64,000 nucleotides of DNA from Streptomyces xiaopingdaonensis (lineage in GTDB: Bacteria; Actinomycetota; Actinomycetes; Streptomycetales; Streptomycetaceae), in the NCBI RefSeq assembly GCF_000262345.1, contig NZ_AJTQ01000063.1, forward strand, positions 1 to 64,000, read 5' to 3'. The position numbers and the translations under genes are program-made. Numbering within the stretch: the stretch's first letter is position 1; each line of letters opens with the position of its first letter. The notes under the pieces are model-generated. The model was not told where the DNA came from, made no database searches, and saw only the letters and a program-made list of their open reading frames with translations. Below are positions 52,229 to 60,713 of the stretch, in pieces.

Positions 52229-54442
52229 ATGAACGCGCCGTACGGCGGCGACCGGGACCGGACTCCCGGAGACGACTCCGAGCAGTCGCAGAACTCCCGG
52301 GTGCCCGGGCCCCCGCAGGCGGAACCGCCGCCCGCTCCGGAACCCCCCTACGACGAGCGCAGGTTGGAACCGGACACGCCCTTCGCGCCTCCCGCGGACC
52401 CGCGCGCCTGGGGCCCGCCGGCCGACGAGCAGCCGCACGCCGCCGACCCCACCTCCACCCTCGACTTCGGCCGCCCCACCCACCGGGGGACGCCCGAGGC
52501 GCCGGGCGGCCGACCCACCGTCGACCTCGGGCGCCCGACCGACGGGACGACACCGCGCCCCCAACAGGACGCCTTCGCCCACCTCTTCCGCGACCAGGGC
52601 CAGGACGGCAGCACCGGCGGCCCCCCGCCGGCACAGCCGCCCCTGCCCGGCTACGGCCCCCCGGCGCCCCCCGCGCCGCAGACGCCACCGGGACCGACCG
52701 CCGCGAGCCCGGCCGAGGGCCTCCCGGAGCCCGGCACCGCGGCCCCCGAACCCGTCGCCGAGCCCGGCGGGCCGGACGAGACCGCCGCCGTGGGCACACC
52801 GGCGAAGTCCGGCGGCGGCCTGCTGAAGTCGAGCGCCATCATGGCCGCGGGCACGATGGTCTCGCGGCTCACCGGCTTCGTCCGGAACGCGATGACGGTC
52901 ATCGCGCTCGGCGTCGCGATGCTCGGCGACTCCTACCAACTCGCCATCACCATCCCGACGATGCTCTACACGCTCACCGTCGGCGGCGGCCTCAACTCGG
53001 TCTTCGTCCCCCAGCTCGTCCGGGCGATGAAGCGGGACGACGACGGGGGCGAGGCGTACGCCAACCGGCTGCTGACACTCGTCGCCTGCGTCCTCGGCGG
53101 ACTGACCGGAGCGGCACTCCTCGCGGCACCGCTGCTCGTCCCCCTGATGTCCGGGTCGATCGCCAACAACCCGGAGGCCAACGGGGTCGCCGTCAGCTTC
53201 ATCCAGTACTGCCTGCCCACGATCTTCTTCATGGGCATCCACGTGGTGATAGGGCAGATCCTCAACGCCCGCGGCCGCTTCGGCGCGATGATGTGGACGC
53301 CGGTCCTCAACAACGTCGTCATCATCTCGACGCTGGCGATGTTCCTCGCGGTCTACGGCCCCGCGGCCTCCTCGGAGATGACGGTCTCCGACATCCCGCC
53401 CGAAGCCGTCAGGCTGCTCGGCGTCGGGACGCTCCTCGGTCTCGTCGTCCAGGCGCTCGCGATGATCCCGTACCTGCGGGCCACCGGCTTCCGCCTCCGC
53501 CCACGGTTCGACTGGCGCGGCCACGGCCTCGGCAAGGCGGCGAAGCTCGCCAAGTGGACGATCTTCTTCGTCCTCGCCAACCAGGCCGGCGTCCTCGTCG
53601 TCAGCCAACTCTCCACCTGGGCCCAGGCATCCGCCGAGCGCGACGGCCATGCGGGCGTCGGCTTCTCCGCGTACTCGAACGCGCAGCTCATCTGGAACAT
53701 GCCGCAGGCGATCATCACCGTCTCCGTGATGGCCGCGCTCCTCCCCCGCCTCTCGCGCTCCGCGAGCGACGGCGACAGCGGCGCCGTCCGCGACGACATC
53801 TCGCAGGGCCTGCGGAACTCGGCGGTCGCCATCGTCCCGATCGCCTTCGGGTTCGTCGCGCTCGGCATCCCGATGTGCACCCTGATCTACGGGTCCGCCG
53901 GGACCGCGTCGGCCCAGAACATCGGCTACATGCTGATGGCGTTCGGCGTCGGCCTGATCCCGTTCTCCGTGCAGTACGTGGTCCTCCGCGCCTTCTACGC
54001 CTACGAGGACACCCGGACGCCCTTCTACAACACCGTGATCGTCGCAGCGGTCAACGCGGCGGCCTCCGCGCTCTGCTTCCTCCTCCTCCCGGCCCGCTGG
54101 GCGGTCGTCGGCATGGCCGCGTCCTACGGACTCGCGTACATCATCGGCGTCGTCGTGGCGTGGCAACGGCTGCGCCGGAAGCTAGGCGGCAACCTCGACG
54201 GGCGCAACGTCGTGCGCACCTACGTACGGCTCGCCGGCGCCAGCATCCCGGCGACGCTCGTGGCCGGCGGAGTCGTCTACGTGCTCACCCAGGCGCTCGG
54301 CAGCGGGACGTTCGGCTCGATCGTCTCGCTGCTCCTCGGCGGGGTCGCCCTTCTCGCCGTCTTCGTACTCGCCGCGAAGCGAATGCGGATCGCCGAGATG
54401 ACGACGCTGCTCGGCATGGTCCGCAGCCGCCTCGGCAGGTGA
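52229..54442 (+). CDS. murJ: Lipid II flippase MurJ (MviN)
   Basis: The 737-residue protein has a Pro-rich cytoplasmic N-terminus of about 190 residues. A MOP-superfamily core with about fourteen membrane segments follows (SAIMAAGTMVSRLTGFVRN, LNSVFVPQLVRAMKRD, MSGSIANNPE, YVVLRAFYAYEDTRTPFYN). It flips lipid II across the membrane for peptidoglycan synthesis. ATG 52229 has AGGGGCAGGGG upstream. The next gene encodes a pseudokinase plus extracellular domain that in mycobacteria is fused to this protein. Confidence 0.92.
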   Translation: MNAPYGGDRDRTPGDDSEQSQNSRVPGPPQAEPPPAPEPPYDERRLEPDTPFAPPADPRAWGPPADEQPHAADPTSTLDFGRPTHRGTPEAPGGRPTVDLGRPTDGTTPRPQQDAFAHLFRDQGQDGSTGGPPPAQPPLPGYGPPAPPAPQTPPGPTAASPAEGLPEPGTAAPEPVAEPGGPDETAAVGTPAKSGGGLLKSSAIMAAGTMVSRLTGFVRNAMTVIALGVAMLGDSYQLAITIPTMLYTLTVGGGLNSVFVPQLVRAMKRDDDGGEAYANRLLTLVACVLGGLTGAALLAAPLLVPLMSGSIANNPEANGVAVSFIQYCLPTIFFMGIHVVIGQILNARGRFGAMMWTPVLNNVVIISTLAMFLAVYGPAASSEMTVSDIPPEAVRLLGVGTLLGLVVQALAMIPYLRATGFRLRPRFDWRGHGLGKAAKLAKWTIFFVLANQAGVLVVSQLSTWAQASAERDGHAGVGFSAYSNAQLIWNMPQAIITVSVMAALLPRLSRSASDGDSGAVRDDISQGLRNSAVAIVPIAFGFVALGIPMCTLIYGSAGTASAQNIGYMLMAFGVGLIPFSVQYVVLRAFYAYEDTRTPFYNTVIVAAVNAAASALCFLLLPARWAVVGMAASYGLAYIIGVVVAWQRLRRKLGGNLDGRNVVRTYVRLAGASIPATLVAGGVVYVLTQALGSGTFGSIVSLLLGGVALLAVFVLAAKRMRIAEMTTLLGMVRSRLGR

Positions 54443-54671
54443 CCCGATGCCGGCACACGGAGAGAACGGCACCGGATGGCACACCTGGCCGTACGCCCGC
54501 GATCCCGCCGACCTCCGCGCCGTTGCAGGCCAGAGCCGCGGGCGGGCGGCGATACAACCTTCACCGGCGGCTGTGTGTCGTGCATAGCGGTGGACCGTAG
54601 GCACAATTGCTGTGGGCCGATTCGAGTACCGGCCCCACTCGGCTGCAACGACTGGGGAGGCAGGAACGACG

Positions 54672-56621
54672 GTGGCGGAACGGAGCACGGCTGCCGTCGG
54701 CGTGGCAGACAGCGGCGAGTCCGAGGGCAAGACGCTCTCCGACCGGACGGATGCTACGAACGACGGCGCGACGCACGGGGACGGCCCGCAGGACACCGCG
54801 CCTGAGGCCGAAGAAGGCGGAGCAGAGGACTCGGCCACGCGTGCGGAAAGCTCCGACGCAGCGGAGCCGAAGGACGCTCCCGAAGCCGCCGAGTACCCCG
54901 ACACCCCCGGGGAGGGTGACTCTCCCTCCGACAAGCAGGTGGAGAGCCCTCCCGAAGCGGTGGCAGAGGACGCGTCCATAGGAAGTGCGCAGCCGACCGG
55001 GGGAGAGCCCTCCGCTTCCCTCGATACCGAAGCCGACGTGCAGCCGGCCGCGTCCGGCCGAGCCGAAGCCCCGGAGGACGCCGCCTCGGAGCCCGAGCCG
55101 CCCGGTGCCGAAGAGGAGACAGTCGCTCCCGAGTTGCACAGCGGCCACAAGCTCGCCCGCAGGTACCGCCTGGAGGAGTGCGTCACCCGGCTCGACGGCT
55201 TCAGCAGTTGGCGTGCCGTGGACGAGAAGCTGCGCCGCGCCGTCGGCGTCCACGTCCTGCCCGCCGCGCATCCCCGCGCCCGCAAGGTCCTCGCGGCCGC
55301 CCGCTCCGCCGCGCTCCTCGGCGATCCGCGGTTCGTGCAGGTGCTGGACGCGGTCGAGGAGGGCGAGCTCGTCTACGTCGTCCACGAGTGGCTCGTCGAC
55401 GCCGTTCCCCTCAACGACCTGCTGTTGACGGCGCCCTTGGAGCCGCACGAGGCGTACCAGCTCATCAGCCAGCTCTCGCAGGGGATGGCGGCCGCGCACC
55501 GCGAGGGTCTCGCGCACCTGCGGCTCAGCCCGTCCTGCGTGCTGCGCACCGGAGTCGGCCAGTACCGCATCCGCGGCCTCGCGGTGAACGCCGCGCTCCG
55601 CGGCGTCACCAGCGAGGAACCGTCGCGCACCGACACGGAGGCCGTCGGCGCCCTGCTCTACGCCGCCCTCACGCAGCGGTGGCCGTACGACGAGGACGCG
55701 TACGGCCTCTCCGGCGTGGGCGGCCTCGCCGGGGGCACGCTGATCGCGCCCGACCAGGTGCGCGCGGGCGTACACCGCGGCCTCTCGGCGCTTGCGATGC
55801 GCGCCCTCGTCAACGACGGGGCGACACCCTCCCGCCAGGACCAGCCCTGCGCCACCCCGGACGAGCTCGCCAAGGCGGTCGCCGAGCTTCCGCGCATCAG
55901 ACCGCCCGAGCCCGCCTACCAGCCGCCCGCCGCTTACGCACGCCGCCAGAGCAGCGCCGTACCCCCCGGCGTCCCGCCCACCGGGACCGAGCCGCCGGCT
56001 CCGCCCGCGCTGCCGGGGCGTACGGGGAAGGCGCTGAAGTGGGGCGTCTCCGCGCTGCTCATCGCGGCGCTCGGGCTGGGGAGTTGGCAGGTCGCGGACG
56101 CGCTGCTGAAGGGCGACACCACCAACGAGAAGCCGGCCCCCGCCCCGACGAAGGAGGCGGACCCGACGGGCGAACCGATCAAGGTCGCCGGAGTCGAGGA
56201 CTTCGACCCCGAGAGCGCCGACGGCCAGGAGAACCCGGAGGACGTCGACGACGCCGTCGACGACGACCCCACCACCTACTGGCCCACGAGCAAGTACTAC
56301 GGCCAGCCCAACTTCGGCAACCTCAAGTCGGGCGTCGGCCTCATCCTCGACCTGGGCAAGCTCCAGCAGGTGAGCGAGGTCCAGGTGGACTTCCTCGGCA
56401 CCACCCGGGCCGAGATCCATGCGGCCCCCCGCAGCGCGACGGGGATGCCCACCAGCCTCGGCGGCTTCGAGAAGGTCTCCGGCGGCACGGGCGAGAAGCT
56501 GAAACTCAAGGCGAAGAAGCCCGTGCGGACGCAGTACGTCCTGCTCTGGCTCACGAAGCTCCCGCTCTCGGAGGACGGCAACTACCGTGGTCGGGTCGCG
56601 GAGGTACGGGTCCTCAGCTGA
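54672..56621 (+). CDS. Pseudokinase with transmembrane helix and extracellular discoidin-like domain (MurJ partner)
   Basis: The 649-residue protein has an acidic disordered N-terminus (1-150), then a kinase-like domain at about 155-400. Its glycine loop, VAxK lysine, HRD and DFG motifs are absent or changed (AVGVHVLP, AHLRLSPSC, YRIRG). One membrane helix follows (WGVSALLIAALGLGSW, about 457-472). The extracellular domain (VAGVEDFDPESADGQENPE, TYWPTSKYYGQ, GLILDLGKLQQVSEVQVDFLG) resembles sugar-binding jelly rolls. The GTG at 54672 has AGGAACGACG upstream. By analogy with the mycobacterial MviN C-terminus, it likely recruits an FHA partner to MurJ. Confidence 0.85.
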   Translation: MAERSTAAVGVADSGESEGKTLSDRTDATNDGATHGDGPQDTAPEAEEGGAEDSATRAESSDAAEPKDAPEAAEYPDTPGEGDSPSDKQVESPPEAVAEDASIGSAQPTGGEPSASLDTEADVQPAASGRAEAPEDAASEPEPPGAEEETVAPELHSGHKLARRYRLEECVTRLDGFSSWRAVDEKLRRAVGVHVLPAAHPRARKVLAAARSAALLGDPRFVQVLDAVEEGELVYVVHEWLVDAVPLNDLLLTAPLEPHEAYQLISQLSQGMAAAHREGLAHLRLSPSCVLRTGVGQYRIRGLAVNAALRGVTSEEPSRTDTEAVGALLYAALTQRWPYDEDAYGLSGVGGLAGGTLIAPDQVRAGVHRGLSALAMRALVNDGATPSRQDQPCATPDELAKAVAELPRIRPPEPAYQPPAAYARRQSSAVPPGVPPTGTEPPAPPALPGRTGKALKWGVSALLIAALGLGSWQVADALLKGDTTNEKPAPAPTKEADPTGEPIKVAGVEDFDPESADGQENPEDVDDAVDDDPTTYWPTSKYYGQPNFGNLKSGVGLILDLGKLQQVSEVQVDFLGTTRAEIHAAPRSATGMPTSLGGFEKVSGGTGEKLKLKAKKPVRTQYVLLWLTKLPLSEDGNYRGRVAEVRVLS

Positions 56622-56680
56622 GTCGGCGGCCGACGGGCGGCCCTGAACAGGTGGAGATCCGGGGAGGGGAGGCGCAGGCC

Positions 56681-57418
56681 GTGCACGAGGGACCGGAGCA
56701 GCCTGCACGGTCGGCCGAGCCCGCGCCACTCGCGCTCGCGGACGACCGTGAACTCCTGGCCCGCCATGTCGAGGGCGAGCACGAGGCGTTCGGCGAGCTG
56801 GTGCGCCGCCACCGGGACCGGCTCTGGGCCGTCGCGGTACGCACTCTCGGCGACCGTGAGGAGGCGGCCGACGCCGTGCAGGACGCGCTGATATCCGCGT
56901 ACCGCGGTGCCCACACCTTCCGCGGGCGCTCCGCCGTCACGACGTGGCTGCACCGGATCACCGTCAATGCCTGCCTCGACCGCGCACGCAAGGCGGCCTC
57001 CCGCCGCGCCACGCTCACCGACGACACGGCCCACCTCGAGCAGCTTCTGGAGCCGGAGGAGTCGGCAGCCGCTCCGGCCGAACGGCAGGACCTCCACAGG
57101 CAACTCGTCGAGGCGCTCGCCGAACTCCCCGCCGAGCAGCGGGCGGCGCTCGTCCTCGTCGACATGCAGGGGTACCCCGTCGCCGAGGCGGCGGAGATAC
57201 TCGACGTCGCGGTCGGCACGGTGAAGAGCCGCTGCGCTCGCGGAAGAGCCCGCCTGCTGCCCCTCGTCTCGTACCTGCGGCCGAACGGGCCGGAGGGGGA
57301 TACTCCCGACCACGACCGGGGAAGGAACCGGACTCGGGGGACATCCGTCCCACCTTCGAGGGAGTCCTCGGAAGACAGCAGCGACTCGGCGGCGGTGAAA
57401 GGAGGGGGGCAGACGTGA
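56681..57418 (+). CDS. sigM: ECF RNA polymerase sigma factor (SigM-like)
   Basis: The 245-residue protein has region 2 (LLARHVEGEHEAFGELVRRHRDRLWAVAVRTLGDREEAADAVQDAL, then AHTFRGRSAVTTWLHRI) and region 4 (ALAELPAEQRAALVLVDMQGYPVAEAAEILDVAVGTVKSRCARGRARL). A short C-terminal tail follows. This is the ECF sigma layout of the SigM/RpoE type. GTG 56681 follows GGAGG by 8 nt. The stop overlaps the start of the downstream zinc anti-sigma-like gene, implying coupled synthesis. The gene position before trxBA is conserved in streptomycetes. Confidence 0.9.
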   Translation: MHEGPEQPARSAEPAPLALADDRELLARHVEGEHEAFGELVRRHRDRLWAVAVRTLGDREEAADAVQDALISAYRGAHTFRGRSAVTTWLHRITVNACLDRARKAASRRATLTDDTAHLEQLLEPEESAAAPAERQDLHRQLVEALAELPAEQRAALVLVDMQGYPVAEAAEILDVAVGTVKSRCARGRARLLPLVSYLRPNGPEGDTPDHDRGRNRTRGTSVPPSRESSEDSSDSAAVKGGGQT

Positions 57419-58443
57419 CGTCCACTCCTTTCCCCCCGGAGAATCCCTCGGACCTTCCGCCCTCGTCGACGGAGCGCGAGGGCAAGGAGCACCCGGAGGT
57501 CGAAGAGATCTCTGCCCTCGCGGAGAACCTCCTCCCGGTGGATCGCTGCGGCGAGGTGAAGCGCCACCTGGCGCGGTGCGCCCCTTGCCGGGAGACGGCC
57601 GACTCGCTCGCAGAGATCCGCGCCGCTCTCGGCACCCTCCCCGGACCGCCACGGATGCCGGCCGACGTCGCGGGGCGGATCGACGCCGCCCTCGCTGCCG
57701 AGCTGCTCCTCGACTCCACTCCCTCCCCGGAGTCCGCGCACAACGCGCGTGCGGAGGCGTGGGTTTCACGTGAAACGGACTCGCAGCCGGCTCCGTCCGC
57801 GTCCCCCAGGGCTGTCGCGCAGACCTCCGCACGGGTTTCACGTGAAACCCGGCCCGCGGACAACCGTCCCGACGGCCACACCTCGGCTTCCACGGGTGCC
57901 GGACGCACTCGCCGCCGCGGGGCTCGTCCGGCGAACCGGCGTCGGCGGCTACTCCTCGGCGCGGTCGGCGCGGTGGCGGCGCTCGGCGTCGGCTCGCTCG
58001 GCGCGCAGAGCCTCTTCTCCGACTCCGAGCCGGAGCAGACCGTGCTGGAGGCCGACTCTCCGCACAACACAGCCGAGGACCGCGCCCTCCACGCCCGCGT
58101 GCAGGGCCTCCTCGCCGCGCGGGAGGAGCAGCCCTCGCCCGAGTCCCCGAAGTTCTCCACCAAGGAGAGCCCCGGCGACAACCTCCTCCGCGAGAAGGGG
58201 GGCGGAGAGGGTTCCGACGCATACGTACCGTCGTGCGTGCGCCGCTCGCTCGAGCGCCCGGAGACGCCGCTCGCCGTGGACCGCGACGCCGCGTACGGCG
58301 GCACCTCCGGTTACCTCGTGGTGCTGCCGCACCCCGGAGGCGGGAGGACCGTCGACGCCTACCTGATAGACGACTCCTGCCTCAGCGAGGACCCGCCGAC
58401 CACGGGGCGGGTCGTGGTCAAGAGGACGTTCTCCACGAAGTGA
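57415..58443 (+). CDS. Transmembrane zinc-type anti-sigma factor containing two in-frame parS sites
   Basis: The 342-residue protein has the ZAS motif HLARCAPCRE (H-x3-C-x2-C) at about 51-58 and one membrane helix (LLLGAVGAVAALGVGSLGAQSL, about 179-200). An extracytoplasmic sensor domain with two late cysteines completes it. It should bind and hold the preceding ECF sigma factor. The GTG overlaps the sigma stop (GTGA) after AAAGGAGGGGGG. Between the ZAS and membrane parts, VSRET occurs at 117-121 and 141-145; both are encoded by perfect parS palindromes in the same frame. Confidence 0.88.
   Translation: MTSTPFPPENPSDLPPSSTEREGKEHPEVEEISALAENLLPVDRCGEVKRHLARCAPCRETADSLAEIRAALGTLPGPPRMPADVAGRIDAALAAELLLDSTPSPESAHNARAEAWVSRETDSQPAPSASPRAVAQTSARVSRETRPADNRPDGHTSASTGAGRTRRRGARPANRRRRLLLGAVGAVAALGVGSLGAQSLFSDSEPEQTVLEADSPHNTAEDRALHARVQGLLAAREEQPSPESPKFSTKESPGDNLLREKGGGEGSDAYVPSCVRRSLERPETPLAVDRDAAYGGTSGYLVVLPHPGGGRTVDAYLIDDSCLSEDPPTTGRVVVKRTFSTK
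57763..57776. promoter_or_regulatory. parS: parS site within anti-sigma coding sequence
   Basis: Perfect GTTTCACGTGAAAC, in frame as Val-Ser-Arg-Glu-Thr in the anti-sigma gene. Confidence 0.93.
57835..57848. promoter_or_regulatory. parS: parS site within anti-sigma coding sequence
   Basis: Perfect GTTTCACGTGAAAC extended by GG/CC to an 18-bp dyad, in frame as a second Val-Ser-Arg-Glu-Thr, 72 bp after the first. Confidence 0.93.
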
Positions 58444-58468
58444 CGCCGGGCCGTCGGGGCTGAGGACG

Positions 58469-58494
58469 GGAATGCCCGCCCCGTAGTATCCGTT
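58469..58494 (+). promoter_or_regulatory. SigR-type promoter of trxB
   Basis: GGAAT at 58469-58473 and GTT at 58492-58494 are separated by exactly 18 nt, the consensus for the thiol-oxidative-stress sigma factor SigR. It lies 59 nt upstream of the trxB start. In S. coelicolor trxBA is an established SigR target. Confidence 0.8.
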
Positions 58495-58552
58495 GGACGG
58501 GGTGGCATCCTCGTGATCCTCGGTTAGTAGTCGGCAGACAAGGAAGACTCCC

Positions 58553-59554
58553 GTGAGCGACGTCCGCAACGTGATCATCATCGGCTCGGGCCCCGCAGGC
58601 TACACGGCGGCGCTCTACTCGGCCCGTGCCTCGCTGGAGCCGTTGGTCTTCGAAGGCTCCGTCACCGCGGGTGGTGCGCTGATGAACACCACCGAGGTGG
58701 AGAACTACCCGGGGTTCCAGGAAGGCATCATCGGCCCGGAGCTCATGGAGAACATGCGGGCCCAGGCAGAGAGGTTCGGCGCCGAACTCGTCGCGGACGA
58801 CGCCTCGGCCGTCGACCTCAGCGGCGAGATCAAGACGGTCACCGACTCCAGGGGCACCGTGCACCGCGCCAGGACCGTGATCGTCGCCACCGGGTCCCAG
58901 CACCGCAAGCTCGGCCTGCCCATGGAGGACGAGCTCTCCGGCCGCGGCGTCTCGTACTGCGCGACCTGCGACGGCTTCTTCTTCCGCGAGCAGCACATCG
59001 CCGTGATCGGCGGTGGGGACACCGCCATGGAGGAGGCCACCTTCCTCTCGCGCTTCGCCAGCTCGGTGACGATCGTCCACCGCCGCGACAGCCTCCGCGC
59101 CTCCAAGGCGATGCAGGAGCGCGCCTTCGCCGACCCGAAGATCAACTTCGCGTGGGACAGCGAGGTCGCCAAGATCCAGCAGGCGGAGGGCAAGCTCTCG
59201 GGGCTGACGCTGCGCAACACGAAGACAGGTGAGACCTCCGAGCTCGCCGCGACAGGGCTCTTCGTCGCCATCGGCCACGATCCGCGCGTCGAGCTCTTCA
59301 AGGACGTCCTCACGCTCGACGACGAGGGCTACATCACGGTCGACGCCCCCTCGACCCGCACCAACGTCCCCGGCGTCTTCGCCGCGGGCGACGTCGTCGA
59401 CCACACGTACCGCCAGGCGATCACCGCGGCGGGCACCGGATGCTCCGCCGCCCTCGACGCCGAGCGGTACCTCGCCTCGCTCGCCGACACCTCCTCCGCT
59501 TCCACCCACACCGCCTCCACCGAGGACGAGGACAAGCAGGCAGCAGCCGTCTGA
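58553..59554 (+). CDS. trxB: Thioredoxin reductase
   Basis: The 333-residue protein has the FAD motif [19 protein letters not shown], redox-active YCATCDG (CxxC), NADPH motif [13 protein letters not shown] with [10 protein letters not shown], and [22 protein letters not shown]. It passes electrons from NADPH to thioredoxin. GTG start at 58553. trxA follows after 80 nt, forming trxBA under the SigR-type promoter. Confidence 0.97.
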   Translation: MSDVRNVIIIGSGPAGYTAALYSARASLEPLVFEGSVTAGGALMNTTEVENYPGFQEGIIGPELMENMRAQAERFGAELVADDASAVDLSGEIKTVTDSRGTVHRARTVIVATGSQHRKLGLPMEDELSGRGVSYCATCDGFFFREQHIAVIGGGDTAMEEATFLSRFASSVTIVHRRDSLRASKAMQERAFADPKINFAWDSEVAKIQQAEGKLSGLTLRNTKTGETSELAATGLFVAIGHDPRVELFKDVLTLDDEGYITVDAPSTRTNVPGVFAAGDVVDHTYRQAITAAGTGCSAALDAERYLASLADTSSASTHTASTEDEDKQAAAV

Positions 59555-59634
59555 CGGCGGACGAGCCCAGCTGTCCACGGCGGCCCGCGCCGCCGACGCC
59601 CACACCACGTCACCGCACACAGAGGAGAACTGCC

Positions 59635-59964
59635 ATGGCCGGTGCCACCGTGACCGCAACCGACGCCGACTTCGACGAGGTCGTCCTCAACAGCGACAAG
59701 CCCGTGCTCGTCGACTTCTGGGCCGCCTGGTGCGGTCCGTGCCGTCAGATCGCTCCGTCTCTGGAGGCGATCGCGGAGGAGAACGTCGACAAGCTCAAGA
59801 TCGTCAAGCTCAACATCGACGAGAACCCGGGCGTCGCAGCCAAGTACGGCATCATGTCGATCCCGACGATGAACGTCTACCAGGGCGGCGAGGTCGCCAA
59901 GACCATCGTCGGTGCCAAGCCGAAGGCCGCGCTGGAGAAGGAGCTCGCCGAGTTCATCGGCTGA
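59635..59964 (+). CDS. trxA: Thioredoxin
   Basis: The 109-residue protein has the active site DFWAAWCGPCRQIAP, the cis-Pro in MSIPTMNVYQGG and the usual C-terminal helix. It reduces protein disulfides using TrxB. ATG 59635 follows AGAGGAG. The gene ends just before a terminator built around a parS site. Confidence 0.97.
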   Translation: MAGATVTATDADFDEVVLNSDKPVLVDFWAAWCGPCRQIAPSLEAIAEENVDKLKIVKLNIDENPGVAAKYGIMSIPTMNVYQGGEVAKTIVGAKPKAALEKELAEFIG

Positions 59965-59977
59965 TCTTCGCGTCCCG

Positions 59978-60021
59978 AAGGGCGGTGGCTGCGTTTCACG
60001 TGAAACGCAGCCACCGCCCTT
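59978..60021. terminator. 44-bp perfect palindrome: trxA terminator fused with parS
   Basis: Two perfect 22-nt arms meet without a loop at 59999/60000. The outer part (AAGGGCGGTGGCTGC and complement) gives a GC stem ending in TT, like a terminator for trxA. The inner 14 bp are parS. It begins 13 nt after the trxA stop, between trxA and the convergent GNAT gene. Confidence 0.8.
59993..60006. promoter_or_regulatory. parS: parS centromere site
   Basis: Perfect GTTTCACGTGAAAC at the centre of the 44-bp palindrome downstream of trxA. Confidence 0.93.
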
Positions 60022-60048
60022 TGCTGTGCCGCGGATGTGACCGCGGAG

Positions 60049-60666
60049 CTACAGCGGTCGCGGCATCGGTTCCTTGTGCACCGCACCGAGGAGTTGGTCG
60101 AGCGCCCGCTCCACGTCGAGCTTCCAGGAGACCGTCGACCTGAGATCGAGACGCATCCTGGGATACCGCGGATGCGATCGCACCGTCTTGAAGCCCACGG
60201 CCAACAGGTACTCGGCAGGGAGCACACACGCCGGGCGCCCCCACCTTCCGTCCCCGAAAGCCTCCACCGCGCGGAACCCGCGCCGCAGCACGTCCTTGGC
60301 GACGGTCTGCACCATGACCCGCCCGATCCCCTGCCCCTGGAACCGCGGCAGCAGGGAGGCAGTCATCAGCTGCACCGCGTCGGCCGAGACCGGGCTCGTG
60401 GGAAAGGCCGCCGCGCGCGGCACATACGCTGCCGGCGCGTAGAGGAAGAACCCTGCGGGCTCGCCGTCGACGAGGACGACGCGGCCGCACGAGCCCCACT
60501 CCAAGAGCACGGTGGAGATCCATGCTTCCTTCTCCGCAGCGCCGCGAGCGCAGCGAACGGCCTCCTCCCCACCGACCGGGTCAAGCTCCCAGAAGACGCA
60601 CTGCCGGCAGCGCTCGGGGAGTTGGTGGAGGTTGTCCAAAGTGAGCGGAACGAGCTGTCGCCCCAT
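60049..60666 (-). CDS. GNAT-family N-acetyltransferase
   Basis: The 205-residue protein has CVFWELDP at the N-terminus, VVLVDGEPAGFFLYAP and the acetyl-CoA loop RFQGQGIGRVMVQTVAKDVLRRG. GFRAVEAFGD and VGFKTVRSHPRYP follow. The gene is conserved next to parB in streptomycetes; its acceptor is unknown. The ATG at 60666 lacks a ribosome site, but TACGAT lies 6 nt upstream, fitting a leaderless transcript. It is convergent with trxA. Confidence 0.85.
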   Translation of the reverse strand: MGRQLVPLTLDNLHQLPERCRQCVFWELDPVGGEEAVRCARGAAEKEAWISTVLLEWGSCGRVVLVDGEPAGFFLYAPAAYVPRAAAFPTSPVSADAVQLMTASLLPRFQGQGIGRVMVQTVAKDVLRRGFRAVEAFGDGRWGRPACVLPAEYLLAVGFKTVRSHPRYPRMRLDLRSTVSWKLDVERALDQLLGAVHKEPMPRPL

Positions 60667-60713
60667 GGAGCCATCGTATCCATGGGGCGACAGGTCGGAG
60701 GGAGAGCCGCGGG

